Notes: a model not told the origin generated them from the letters alone. Numbered from the stretch's first letter, positions 52,248-60,321 are shown. The stretch: DNA of 64,000 nucleotides from Halopseudomonas bauzanensis (GCF_900114735.1 NZ_FOUA01000006.1:1-64000); one strand, 5' to 3'. A program made the numbers and translations.

Positions 52248-53846
52248 TCAGACAGTCTCCGCAATAGCTGCCGGCTGCACCGAAGCGACCGATCTTACGG
52301 CCTGCTTGTTCAGCAGCAGCGCCGCAATGTGAACGGCGAAAATGAGATGGCCGAAGGTCATCAATATGCCGCCGATCGAACGGGCTTGAAGGTAGGGCTG
52401 CAACATTCGAGTGATATCACCGAACGGTCGCCCGACTTCAAGCAGGCCCATGCCTTGCAGCCAGCCGCCGATGGAAACGGCGAAAAAGTAAATCGAGAAG
52501 CCCACTACCACCAGCCAGAAGTGCAGGTTAAGCAGGCGCGGCCACGGCCATTCGCGCTTGGTCAATAGCGGTAGCATGTAATAAAAGGCGCCGAACATGA
52601 CCATGCTGGTGAAGGCATAAGCACCCAGGTGCGCATGACCTACCGTGTAATGGGTGAAGTGCGTCACCGAGTTGATCGAGCGCAATGCTTCCAGCGAGCC
52701 CTGGAACGAGGCCAGGGTGTACATCAGTGCGCCGATGGAGACGAAGCGCAATGTCACCGACTGCTTGAATGCCCACAGGTTTGCGAGCACTGTGCCGTGC
52801 TGGTTGATCGCCACGGCGATCACCGGGATGAACATCATCATGCTGTGCACGATTGACAGCGTCACGACCCAGGTTGGCACCGGGCCGCCAATCAAGTGGT
52901 GAATGCCCACTTGGCTGTAGAACAATGCCAAACCCCAGAACCCGAGCAGGGATACTGCGTAGGAAAAGACCGGCTTACCGACGATCTTGGGAATCAGGTA
53001 GTAGGCTGTACCGACACCGAGCGGGGTCAGCCACAGGCCGAGTACGTTATGCGCAAACCACCAGTTGACCGTGGCATGCTGGACGCCAGCGTGCAGTCCC
53101 GGAAACTTGGCAATGAAGAAGAGGATCGGGAACCAGCACAAGCCGCCGATCAGATACCAGGCGGTGACATAGATGTGATGTACCTGACGGTGCCGAGCAG
53201 TATCCACCAGTGCGATGGCCATACAGGCACCACCGATGCCGAGCAGAATACCAACAGGCCAGGGCATCTCCAGCCACTCGGCACCCTCGCTGTACCCCAG
53301 ACCGATGGCGATCACCGCCAGCGTGGTCGCCGTCATCCATACGCAAGCGCCGAAAAACGCCAGATTCGGGCGGCGCAGCGGGGTGCGGAACATGCGTGGC
53401 ACCATCCACATTGCCGCAGCGATACCTGCCATCGACAGCCAGCCGTAGGAGACCAGGTTCAGGTGCATGGTGCGCACCCGGCCGAAGGTCATCACTGCCG
53501 AGTCAGCGAGAAAGTCAGGCAAATGCAGTTTGAACGAGGAGATCAGGCCAAACAGGGAGCCGACGATCAACGCCAGTACCGCACCTGCCACCATCAGCAC
53601 TACTACCTTGTGACCGGCCTCGTCGATCCGAGCACGGGCAGCGTCAAAGCCTTGTTGCTTGGCGTCCTTGTGTGACTGAAACGCGGTGGAGTCATCTGGC
53701 GTGCCGATTTCCCCCGGCTCAAAGATGGAGGCGGCGTCCTGCTGGTTGACGGAGAACTGGCGATTGGCAATCGCCCAGATCAGAAAACCCAGTGCGCCAA
53801 GGGAGGCGACGAAGCTGAGTGCTAGCAAGAGCCCCATGGTGGTCAT
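52248..53846 (-). CDS. ccoN: cbb3-type cytochrome c oxidase subunit I (CcoN-like) with CcoS-like N-terminus
   Basis: A 532-residue haem-copper oxidase core. Haem and CuB histidines are in RTMHLNLVSYGW, WWFAHNVLGLW, VGIHHLIGG and VGHAHLGAYAF. Counting from the WWFAHN histidine, the Tyr 44 residues on (ALFYSQVG) and HH at +50/51 match CcoN spacing, including the cross-linked tyrosine. The first 50 residues (GFLIWAIANRQF) resemble CcoS, a separate assembly protein in other systems. The ATG at 53846 is used; a GTG lies at 53858. First gene of the seven-gene operon. Confidence 0.9.
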   Translation of the reverse strand: MTTMGLLLALSFVASLGALGFLIWAIANRQFSVNQQDAASIFEPGEIGTPDDSTAFQSHKDAKQQGFDAARARIDEAGHKVVVLMVAGAVLALIVGSLFGLISSFKLHLPDFLADSAVMTFGRVRTMHLNLVSYGWLSMAGIAAAMWMVPRMFRTPLRRPNLAFFGACVWMTATTLAVIAIGLGYSEGAEWLEMPWPVGILLGIGGACMAIALVDTARHRQVHHIYVTAWYLIGGLCWFPILFFIAKFPGLHAGVQHATVNWWFAHNVLGLWLTPLGVGTAYYLIPKIVGKPVFSYAVSLLGFWGLALFYSQVGIHHLIGGPVPTWVVTLSIVHSMMMFIPVIAVAINQHGTVLANLWAFKQSVTLRFVSIGALMYTLASFQGSLEALRSINSVTHFTHYTVGHAHLGAYAFTSMVMFGAFYYMLPLLTKREWPWPRLLNLHFWLVVVGFSIYFFAVSIGGWLQGMGLLEVGRPFGDITRMLQPYLQARSIGGILMTFGHLIFAVHIAALLLNKQAVRSVASVQPAAIAETV

Positions 53847-53931
53847 GGCGAGATTCACTCCTTGCAGGTTTATTGTTATGGATTGCCCTGCGGTATTCAG
53901 GGGTAATCATCGGCGTCTGTACTCAGACTGC

Positions 53932-53945
53932 TTGATCATATTCAG
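53932..53945 (-). promoter_or_regulatory. Weak ANR-like site in the ccoN-dsbD intergenic region
   Basis: TTGATCATATTCAG has the left half of the ANR box intact but two mismatches in the right half (ATCAA). It lies 86 bases upstream of ccoN. If used, it would link the oxidase operon to low oxygen. Weak evidence only. Confidence 0.25.
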
Positions 53946-53950
53946 AAACA

Positions 53951-53971
53951 ATTAAGCGAGAATTAACGAGG
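53951..53971 (+). promoter_or_regulatory. Candidate DsbR site: 11-bp-spaced direct repeat
   Basis: ATTAAGCGAGA (53951) is followed directly by ATTAACGAGG (53962), a direct repeat with one helical-turn period as used by OmpR/CopR-type dimers. It lies between the divergent oxidase and dsb operons, about 107-127 bases before the dsbD start and 105 bases from ccoN. No response-regulator motif is known here, so the assignment is inferred from repeat structure and context. Confidence 0.5.
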
Positions 53972-54020
53972 AGCGGCAGGCACTGGAGGAGCATGAGGAA
54001 ATGCAGTAACGGCTTTAGTT

Positions 54021-54029
54021 TCGCTTAAT
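54021..54029 (-). promoter_or_regulatory. Inverted second copy of the ATTAAGCGA element
   Basis: TCGCTTAAT on the plus strand is ATTAAGCGA on the minus strand, an exact copy of the first nine bases of the upstream direct repeat in opposite orientation. A weaker second half (CTAAAGCC) follows on the minus strand at the right distance. Two opposed sites would fit control of two divergent promoters. Confidence 0.45.
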
Positions 54030-54077
54030 CGGGCAGGTGCATCCTTGCTGAAATGCATTGCTGGGGAGGAGTCGAAA

Positions 54078-55895
54078 TTGTCTGTGTATCGACGCGCGCT
54101 TGCGGTTGTTTTGCTGTTTTCATGTTTCTTTGGTAGCGCATGGGCCAATGATGGCCTGTTCACCTGGGGACAGGAGCCCGAGCTGCTGGAGGCAGCGGAG
54201 GTCTTCGAGCTGACTGAGCTTCACCAGCAGGGTGACAGGGTCGACGCGGTCGGGCATGTTACCGATGGCTACTATGTTTATCGCCATTCGCTGAAGCTTC
54301 TTGACGGGCAGGGCGACCCGGTTGAGCTGGAGCTCACTGCAGGCACGGCCCAGCACGATGAGTTCTTCGGCGACACGGAAATCTACACAGGCGATATGCT
54401 GCGCCTGGCTTTTCCGGCACAGGTATCAGGCCCGCTGACGCTGCATTGGCAAGGCTGCGCAGAGGTGGGCTTCTGCTATCCCCCGCAAACCCTGCAGGTC
54501 GATCTGCCGACCAGCGGAGCGGGCGCTTCCCCGGTTCAAGACTCACCCACGCCGTCCCCCAGCCCAGATAACGCAACCCCGCATGCCGAGGTGGGCGAGG
54601 ACCAGCAAGCTGCGCAGCGCCTCGCGACGCTCGGGCCGGTGTCCGGCACGCTGTTGTTCTTCGGCTTCGGCCTGTTGTTGGCATTCACCCCCTGCACTTT
54701 GCCGATGATTCCTATCGTCTCTAGCATGGTGGTTGGCAGTCAGGCCAAGCCAGGACGCGCTTTCGTTCTCTCACTGTTCTACGTAGTGGCAATGGCGGCG
54801 ACCTACGCGGCCGTCGGCGTGGCCGCCGGGCTTGCGGGTGCCAATCTTCAGGCGACGCTGCAGTCGCCATGGCTGCTGGGTGCGTTTGCGGCGTTGTTCC
54901 TGATCCTGGCCAGCGCGCTGTTTGGCCTGTTTACCCTGCGCCTGCCCTCGGCACTGATGAATCGGGTCGAGTCGGCAGGGCGCGATCGGGCCGGGGGCAG
55001 CCTGGTCGGCGCCGCTGCCCTGGGCTTTCTGTCCGCTTTGCTGGTGGGCCCCTGCATGACCGCGCCGCTGGCGGGTGCGTTGTTGTATATCGGGCAAACC
55101 GGCAGTGCGGTCTATGGTGGTCTGGCCCTGTTTGCCCTCGGCCTCGGCATGGGGTTGCCGCTGTTGGCAATCGCAACCTTCGGGGCGCGCATCCTGCCCA
55201 AGCCTGGCGCCTGGATGGAGCGGGTAAATATTGCCTTCGGCTACCTCATGGTCGGCATGGCCGTAATGATGCTGGATCGGTTCCTGCCCGGTACCCTGAG
55301 TCTGCTTCTGTGGGGCGCCTGGATACTGTCAATCGCCATCGGCCTTCTGGCCTGGGCTCAGGGCGCGCTGGCCAAGCCGCGCCTAGTATGGACACTGCGT
55401 ACCGGCGCAGCCTTCGTCGGGCTGTGGGCGGTACTGATGCTGCTGGGCGCGGCGTCGGGGGGCAGCTCGGTACTGCAGCCACTGGTGCATCTGGGCGGCG
55501 GTACGGCGGTAGCCTCTGCGGCAACCAAGCCGACCTATATCCAGGCCAAATCAGTGGAGGATGTGGATGCCCGTCTGGCAGAAGCAGCGGCACGGGGCGA
55601 GTGGACGTTGATCGACTTTTACGCTGACTGGTGCATCAGCTGCCATGTGATCGAGAGCCAGGTATTTGGTGATCCGGTGGTGGCGGAGCGCTTGGCACGC
55701 ATGCAGATCGTGCGTCCAGATGTGACGCTCAACGATGCGACCGACCAGGCCCTGCTCAAGCACTGGGGCGTTATGGGGCCACCCACGCTCATTCTTGTGG
55801 GGCCGGATGGCACCGAGCGCCGCGACCTGCGCATGGTGGGCGAGGTCAACGCGAGTGAGTTTCTGGAACGTCTGAATGCAGCAGGCACACCATGA
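54078..55895 (+). CDS. dsbD: Thiol:disulfide interchange protein DsbD
   Basis: A 605-residue reductase moving electrons from cytoplasmic thioredoxin to periplasmic Dsb proteins. It has a signal peptide, an N-terminal alpha domain with cysteines C127/C133 (QGCAEVGFCYP), eight helices with paired cysteines C206 (FTPCTLP) and C326 (VGPCMTAP), and a C-terminal thioredoxin domain (YADWCISCHVIE, C519/C522). All six catalytic cysteines are present. A TTG at 54078 is chosen because GGGGAGGA precedes it; the ATG at 54045 has no ribosome-binding site. It starts the dsb operon. Confidence 0.94.
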   Translation: MSVYRRALAVVLLFSCFFGSAWANDGLFTWGQEPELLEAAEVFELTELHQQGDRVDAVGHVTDGYYVYRHSLKLLDGQGDPVELELTAGTAQHDEFFGDTEIYTGDMLRLAFPAQVSGPLTLHWQGCAEVGFCYPPQTLQVDLPTSGAGASPVQDSPTPSPSPDNATPHAEVGEDQQAAQRLATLGPVSGTLLFFGFGLLLAFTPCTLPMIPIVSSMVVGSQAKPGRAFVLSLFYVVAMAATYAAVGVAAGLAGANLQATLQSPWLLGAFAALFLILASALFGLFTLRLPSALMNRVESAGRDRAGGSLVGAAALGFLSALLVGPCMTAPLAGALLYIGQTGSAVYGGLALFALGLGMGLPLLAIATFGARILPKPGAWMERVNIAFGYLMVGMAVMMLDRFLPGTLSLLLWGAWILSIAIGLLAWAQGALAKPRLVWTLRTGAAFVGLWAVLMLLGAASGGSSVLQPLVHLGGGTAVASAATKPTYIQAKSVEDVDARLAEAAARGEWTLIDFYADWCISCHVIESQVFGDPVVAERLARMQIVRPDVTLNDATDQALLKHWGVMGPPTLILVGPDGTERRDLRMVGEVNASEFLERLNAAGTP

Positions 55896-56722
55896 TGAGT
55901 ATCGGTCCGTTTCCCGTCAAAATTGTCGGCGTCTTCGCTGCCATATTGCTTGCCTGGCTGGTGACCCGCGCGGTTGCCAAGCGCCTGGCAGATGTTTCTC
56001 CCAAGCTGGCTGGCGCGGTGCTGTTCGATGCCGTGTTCTGGGGGGTGATAGCCGCCAGGCTGGGCTATATCGCCCAATGGTGGGAAGACTACTTCGCAAC
56101 CCCCATGTCGATGCTTGCCATTGGCGACGGCGGATACTCATGGTGGATAGGGGTGCCGGCGGCGTTGGCGTTTGCCTGGTGGCGTACCCGTACGATGCGA
56201 GTGCGTCGCCCGGTACTGACAGGAATCGCGACCGGTGTCGCGGCCTGGTTCACGACCGGCTTGGTAGTGGGTCTGCTGCATCATTCGCCGCCCCTGCCGG
56301 AGCTGCACCTGGCGACGTTGGAGGAGCAACCCATCTCGCTGCTGTCCTACCAGGGCCGCCCGACCGTGGTCAATCTCTGGGCCACCTGGTGCCCACCCTG
56401 TCGCCGGGAAATGCCGGTGTTCGAGCAGGCTCAAGCAGCGTTTCCAGGGGTGAATATCGTCATGGTCAACCAGGGAGAAAGTGCCCAGCAGGCGCAAGCT
56501 TTCCTGGAAAGCCAGGGTCTGACCTTGAGCGATGTGCTGCTTGATCCGTTTTCCCGAACCATGCACGCCGTGGGTGCAAGAGCATTACCTACCACCTTGT
56601 TTTTTGATGCCGAAGGGCAACTGGTGGATTCGCATATGGGGGAGCTCACCATGGCCAGTTTCAAAAGCAATATGTCGCGTCATTTCGCGCAATCCGCGCA
56701 ACTTGCTACAGACGAGGAGTAA
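55892..56722 (+). CDS. dsbE: TlpA/DsbE-like thioredoxin with Lgt-like membrane region
   Basis: A 276-residue fusion. The first 130 residues hold about four hydrophobic segments; GPFPVKIVGVFAAILLAW and FDAVFWGVIAARLGYIAQWW resemble part of prolipoprotein diacylglyceryl transferase, without its catalytic residues. The C-terminal half is a periplasmic TlpA-type thioredoxin with WATWCPPCRREMP (C167, C170) and a cis-Pro in RALPTTLFF. It should receive electrons from DsbD and reduce disulfides. It overlaps dsbD by four bases. A similar dsbE is in the DsbRS operon of P. aeruginosa. Confidence 0.88.
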   Translation: MMSIGPFPVKIVGVFAAILLAWLVTRAVAKRLADVSPKLAGAVLFDAVFWGVIAARLGYIAQWWEDYFATPMSMLAIGDGGYSWWIGVPAALAFAWWRTRTMRVRRPVLTGIATGVAAWFTTGLVVGLLHHSPPLPELHLATLEEQPISLLSYQGRPTVVNLWATWCPPCRREMPVFEQAQAAFPGVNIVMVNQGESAQQAQAFLESQGLTLSDVLLDPFSRTMHAVGARALPTTLFFDAEGQLVDSHMGELTMASFKSNMSRHFAQSAQLATDEE

Positions 56723-56724
56723 TC

Positions 56725-57513
56725 ATGTTTTCAGGAGTTGTATTCGGCCAACGGCCACGCGTTGTTTTCGGTCTGGCAGCCGGCCTGATGTTGGTGGCTG
56801 GCTGTACACAGGCAGAGAATGGAGACCGGCCGCCAGCCATCAAGGCGTTGGAGGCCCAGGGGTTGACCATAACGCAGGAGTTCGATGTGAGCGGCGACCT
56901 GCGTGCCTTCGCCGGTGTCGCCGGTGATCAACCCATCGCGGTGTACATCACCAGTGACGGCAAGGCGATTGTGGGTACGCGGCTGGATGCCAATGGTGAG
57001 CCGATCGATGCCGCGACGCTTCAGGATCTGGTGGCCAAGCCGATGAGCGACAAAACCTGGGCGCAATTGGAAGACGCCACCTGGGTGCTGGATGGAGAGG
57101 CCGATGCGCCCCGTGTCGTCTATACCTTCAGCGACGCGAACTGCCCTTACTGCAATCGCTTCTGGGAAGCGGCCCGTCCCTGGGTGGACTCGGGCAAGGT
57201 GCAATTGCGCCATCTGCTGGTGGGCGTCATCAAGGCGGACAGCCCCGCCAAGGCAGCAGCCATTCTTGAAGCTCCCGATCCGTCAGCAGCGCTGGTGGAA
57301 AACGAAACGCATTTTGCTCAAGGCGGGATCACGCCGGCCAAGGGCGTTTCCAATAAGGTGCAGCAGATCCTCGACGATAACCAGATGCTCATGCACGCCA
57401 CCGGCTTCCGCGGCACACCGGGCATCATCGTTCGGGAGAGCGATGGCCTGATCAGGAAGTTCAACGGCATGCCGCAGCCGGGGCAACTGGTCGAGGTATT
57501 GGGGGAGCGCTGA
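56725..57513 (+). CDS. dsbG: DsbG/DsbC-like disulfide isomerase, predicted lipoprotein
   Basis: A 262-residue protein. The signal ends in a lipobox (LVAGC, C27), so it is likely membrane-tethered, unlike E. coli DsbG. The N-terminal dimerisation domain is followed by a thioredoxin domain with SDANCPYCNRF (C140, C143) and cis-Pro FRGTPGII. Family role: protection or isomerisation of periplasmic cysteines, kept reduced by DsbD. It lies two bases after dsbE. The order dsbD-dsbE-dsbG next to DsbRS matches P. aeruginosa. Confidence 0.9.
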   Translation: MFSGVVFGQRPRVVFGLAAGLMLVAGCTQAENGDRPPAIKALEAQGLTITQEFDVSGDLRAFAGVAGDQPIAVYITSDGKAIVGTRLDANGEPIDAATLQDLVAKPMSDKTWAQLEDATWVLDGEADAPRVVYTFSDANCPYCNRFWEAARPWVDSGKVQLRHLLVGVIKADSPAKAAAILEAPDPSAALVENETHFAQGGITPAKGVSNKVQQILDDNQMLMHATGFRGTPGIIVRESDGLIRKFNGMPQPGQLVEVLGER

Positions 57514-57558
57514 CACCTGTCGGCACTACCCCGCGTGATGCAATCCTGAGGCTGGGTA

Positions 57559-58071
57559 TCATCGATTCCAGGGCATTTTCATGAGTACGCGAGCGAGGCC
57601 GCAAAAACCAGAAATGCCCGCGAATACCAGTCCTGCGCCGACGAAACCGGAGAGCACGAGAAACCACGGCGAAAGCGTAACGCCGAGTACCGTTCCAAGT
57701 ACAACCATTGAACCGGCGGCAATCTGCACTTGCCGCTGCAGTTCCATCGGTTGCGAGGCATCGCGGGTGACCGGCAGCCCGGCTTTCTTCCAGGCATCCA
57801 GGCCGCCTTCAAGCACATAGGCTTCACCGGCCACACAGGCGCCCAATATGTTCGCATTCATCTGGGTGCGGTGGCCGGACCGGCAGTGAAAAATGACCGC
57901 TGTCCCATCCTTCAGTGCGGTCTTGTCCGTAGCCAGTTGCTCCAGCGGAATATGACGGGCCTCGCTAATGTGTTCACGGGCATATTCATCCGCCGAGCGG
58001 ATGTCCACGAGTATGGCGCCCTGATCCAGGTATTGATGGATCGTATGCGGGGAAACAGTCTTCAAAGACAT
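57559..58071 (-). CDS. Membrane rhodanese (YgaP-like, with DUF2892 helices)
   Basis: A 170-residue protein. The rhodanese domain (about 1-105) has VDIRSADEYAREHI and the active-site loop FHCRSGHRT (C63). Two C-terminal helices (VVLGTVLGVTLSPWFLVLSG and beyond) match DUF2892 as in YgaP. Such enzymes move sulfane sulfur, for example from glutathione persulfide to sulfite, giving thiosulfate. The start at 58071 fits the family; a longer reading runs into arsR. It is downstream of and same strand as the persulfide-sensing repressor. Confidence 0.9.
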   Translation of the reverse strand: MSLKTVSPHTIHQYLDQGAILVDIRSADEYAREHISEARHIPLEQLATDKTALKDGTAVIFHCRSGHRTQMNANILGACVAGEAYVLEGGLDAWKKAGLPVTRDASQPMELQRQVQIAAGSMVVLGTVLGVTLSPWFLVLSGFVGAGLVFAGISGFCGLARVLMKMPWNR

Positions 58072-58084
58072 AGATGAGCTCCTG

Positions 58085-58399
58085 TTAAGTGCTGGGGGCC
58101 TGGCAATACAATCTGTACAGCACCTGCATGACCTCCATCGCCTGAGGGCTGGCGATGCTGTAGTAAACCTGCTTGCCCTCACGGCGGGTGTTGACCAGGC
58201 CGTTGTGCCGCAGGACGGTGAGCTGTTGGGACAGGGTTGGCTGCTCTATGGCCGTTGCGTTGGCGAGATCGCCCACACAGTATTCACCTTGTGCCAACTG
58301 GCACAGCAGCAACAAGCGGTCAGGGTTAGCCAATACCTTCAACAAGCCACAAGCCTCCGTCGCATTGCGGCGAAGCGTATCGATATCGAGATCTACCAT
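58085..58399 (-). CDS. bigR: ArsR-family persulfide-sensing repressor (BigR/SqrR-like)
   Basis: A 104-residue winged-helix repressor with IEQPTLSQQLTVLRHNGLVNTRREGKQV (recognition helix and wing; given here as two blocks of the family). Cysteines C33 (LLLLCQL) and C99 (YRLYCQ) are 66 residues apart, the same spacing as the sensing pair C42/C108 of BigR and C41/C107 of SqrR. These form a tetrasulfide link with reactive sulfur species and lose DNA binding. The ATG at 58399 is used; ATGs at 58414 and 58435 are alternatives. It is in an operon with the rhodanese and divergent from the dioxygenase. Confidence 0.9.
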   Translation of the reverse strand: MVDLDIDTLRRNATEACGLLKVLANPDRLLLLCQLAQGEYCVGDLANATAIEQPTLSQQLTVLRHNGLVNTRREGKQVYYSIASPQAMEVMQVLYRLYCQAPST

Positions 58400-58449
58400 G
58401 TGGCTACCTGTCATTGAATCTGAATGCGTTGACAATACAGTTTATCTAT

Positions 58450-58465
58450 ATATATTTCAATATAT
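58450..58465. promoter_or_regulatory. Operator-like palindrome between bigR and the persulfide dioxygenase gene
   Basis: ATATATT-TC-AATATAT is a perfect inverted repeat in a very AT-rich patch between the divergent genes (51 and 41 bases from the two starts). ArsR-type persulfide sensors bind such AT-rich dyads. It probably controls both directions. Confidence 0.7.
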
Positions 58466-58505
58466 TGTTAATTGGATGCAACCTCACCACCAGTCGAGAT
58501 CACCC

Positions 58506-59255
58506 ATGATATTTCGCCAGCTGTTCGACCCCCTATCCTCCACTTACACCTATCTGCTCGGATGCGAGGACACCAGGCAGGCTGTCCTGATCGATCCGGT
58601 TATTTCCGCAACGGAGCGCGATCTGCATGAATTGGCCGGGCTGGGCTTGAAACTGGCGTTTACGCTGGAGACCCATATACATGCCGACCATATCACCGCC
58701 GCATTGGAGCTGAAGCGCAAGACCGGTTGTCGTATTGCAGGCCCCGCCCTTGACCAATTGCCATGCACGGATGTGGGGATAGAAGAGGGTACTCCCTTCA
58801 TGGTCGGCAGTCTGTGCTTCACACCCTTGCATACACCCGGACATACGGATGGGCACTTTGCCTACCTGCTGGGGGATCGCCTGTTCAGCGGGGATGCCTT
58901 GCTCATCGATGGTTGTGGCCGGACAGATTTCCAGAACGGCAGTGCCGATGAGCTGTTTCACAGCGTCAGGACCAAGCTTTTCGCGTTACCGGATGACACG
59001 CTGGTTTATCCCGGTCATGACTACCGTGGCCGCCGGGTCACTACCATTGCCCAGGAAAAGCAATGTAATCCCCGGCTGGGGGAAGCAATATCCCTGGAGC
59101 GCTTCAAGGAAATCATGGCGAGTCTGGACTTGCCGCACCCCACCTTCATTGACCATGCGGTACCGGGCAATCGTGAGTGCGGTGTATGTCCACCTGATCT
59201 CACGGATAACCTGCGTCGCTATTGCGAACAGATCGAGCAGAGTCCGCAGGGTTGA
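58506..59255 (+). CDS. Persulfide dioxygenase, ETHE1-like MBL-fold protein
   Basis: A 249-residue metallo-beta-lactamase-fold protein with ETHIHADHIT (H57, H59, D61, H62), LHTPGHTDGHF and GDALLIDGCGRTDFQNG, the typical blocks of ETHE1-type persulfide dioxygenases. These mono-iron enzymes oxidise glutathione persulfide to sulfite. An N-terminal FRQLFDPLSSTYTYLLG also matches. It is divergent from the BigR-like gene. The rhodanese across the operator could turn its sulfite into thiosulfate. Confidence 0.93.
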   Translation: MIFRQLFDPLSSTYTYLLGCEDTRQAVLIDPVISATERDLHELAGLGLKLAFTLETHIHADHITAALELKRKTGCRIAGPALDQLPCTDVGIEEGTPFMVGSLCFTPLHTPGHTDGHFAYLLGDRLFSGDALLIDGCGRTDFQNGSADELFHSVRTKLFALPDDTLVYPGHDYRGRRVTTIAQEKQCNPRLGEAISLERFKEIMASLDLPHPTFIDHAVPGNRECGVCPPDLTDNLRRYCEQIEQSPQG

Positions 59256-59356
59256 TGGTCTGCCATTGATGCCGCCGCATCGGCTTGGCCGGATTCTGTT
59301 GTTGCCTACGGTAAGAATTCTTATCAAGATGCTCGGCGAACCTGTTCGAGATCTCT

Positions 59357-60274
59357 ATGAATACGCCCGACCCTAGCCCCCCCAGTGATGATGATCTGCG
59401 CGCCATTGGCCGCTATCTGGACAGCCTGTGGCTGGAGCGTGGATTGGCCGCGCATACGCTGGAGGCCTATCGTACCGATCTTCACCTGCTGGCCGGTTGG
59501 CTCGTGGGGCGAGGTGGGCTGTATGAGGTCAGTCGGGGGGATTTGCTGGAGCACCTGGCCTGGCGTATCAACGCCGGCTATCAGGCCCGCTCCACCGCCC
59601 GGTTATTATCCTGCCTGCGCGGCTTCTACCGGCATGCGCTGCGTGAAGGACTGATAAGGGAAGACCCGACCCTGGATATCGCTATGCCCCAGCTCGGCAG
59701 GCCATTACCCGAAACGCTCAGTGAGGCGGACGTGGAGGCGCTGCTGGCGGCGCCGGATATTGCAGACAGCCTCGGCCTGCGGGATCGCTGCATGCTGGAG
59801 GTGCTCTACGCCTGTGGGCTGCGCGTCAGCGAGCTGGTCGGGTTGCGGCTGGATCAGTTGAATCCGCGCCAGGGGGTGCTGCGGATTACCGGCAAGGGTA
59901 GCAAGGAGCGGTTGGTGCCGCTGGGTGAGGAAGCCCTGGTCTGGATCGAGCGCTACTGCGAGGAGGCGCGGCCGCCGCTGCTCAAGGGCAGACCCAGCGA
60001 TGTGCTGTTTCCCAGTCAGCAGGCGCGGCAGATGACCCGGCAGACCTTCTGGCATCGGATCAAGCTGCATGCGCAGCAGGCAGGGATTCGCAGCCCGCTG
60101 TCGCCGCATACATTACGCCATGCCTTTGCCACCCATCTGCTCAATCACGGGGCTGATCTACGGGTGGTGCAGATGCTGCTCGGTCACAGCGACCTGTCCA
60201 CCACCCAGATCTATACCCATGTGGCCCGACACCGGTTGCGCGAGCTGCATGCCAGTCATCATCCCCGTGGGTGA
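59357..60274 (+). CDS. xerD: Site-specific tyrosine recombinase XerD
   Basis: A 305-residue recombinase that resolves chromosome dimers at dif with XerC. The catalytic set is R156 (CGLRVSELVGLR), K about 180, H251 and R254 (HTLRHAFATHLL), H277 (LGHSDLSTT) and Y286 (QIYTHV). The N-terminal SAM-like domain is intact. It is the housekeeping copy, not a mobile integrase: the adjacent dsbC-hom-thrC order is the Pseudomonas one. Confidence 0.97.
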   Translation: MNTPDPSPPSDDDLRAIGRYLDSLWLERGLAAHTLEAYRTDLHLLAGWLVGRGGLYEVSRGDLLEHLAWRINAGYQARSTARLLSCLRGFYRHALREGLIREDPTLDIAMPQLGRPLPETLSEADVEALLAAPDIADSLGLRDRCMLEVLYACGLRVSELVGLRLDQLNPRQGVLRITGKGSKERLVPLGEEALVWIERYCEEARPPLLKGRPSDVLFPSQQARQMTRQTFWHRIKLHAQQAGIRSPLSPHTLRHAFATHLLNHGADLRVVQMLLGHSDLSTTQIYTHVARHRLRELHASHHPRG

Positions 60275-60321
60275 GAAAACCGTTTCATGATAAGCTTGCC
60301 CGTCATCAAGAGGATTGATCA

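Noticed and set aside
59357..60274. XerD as a phage or island integrase defining the right edge of the 45-59 kb island
   Set aside because: The protein is full-length XerD in its usual context with dsbC-hom-thrC; no tRNA end or att repeat was seen next to it.
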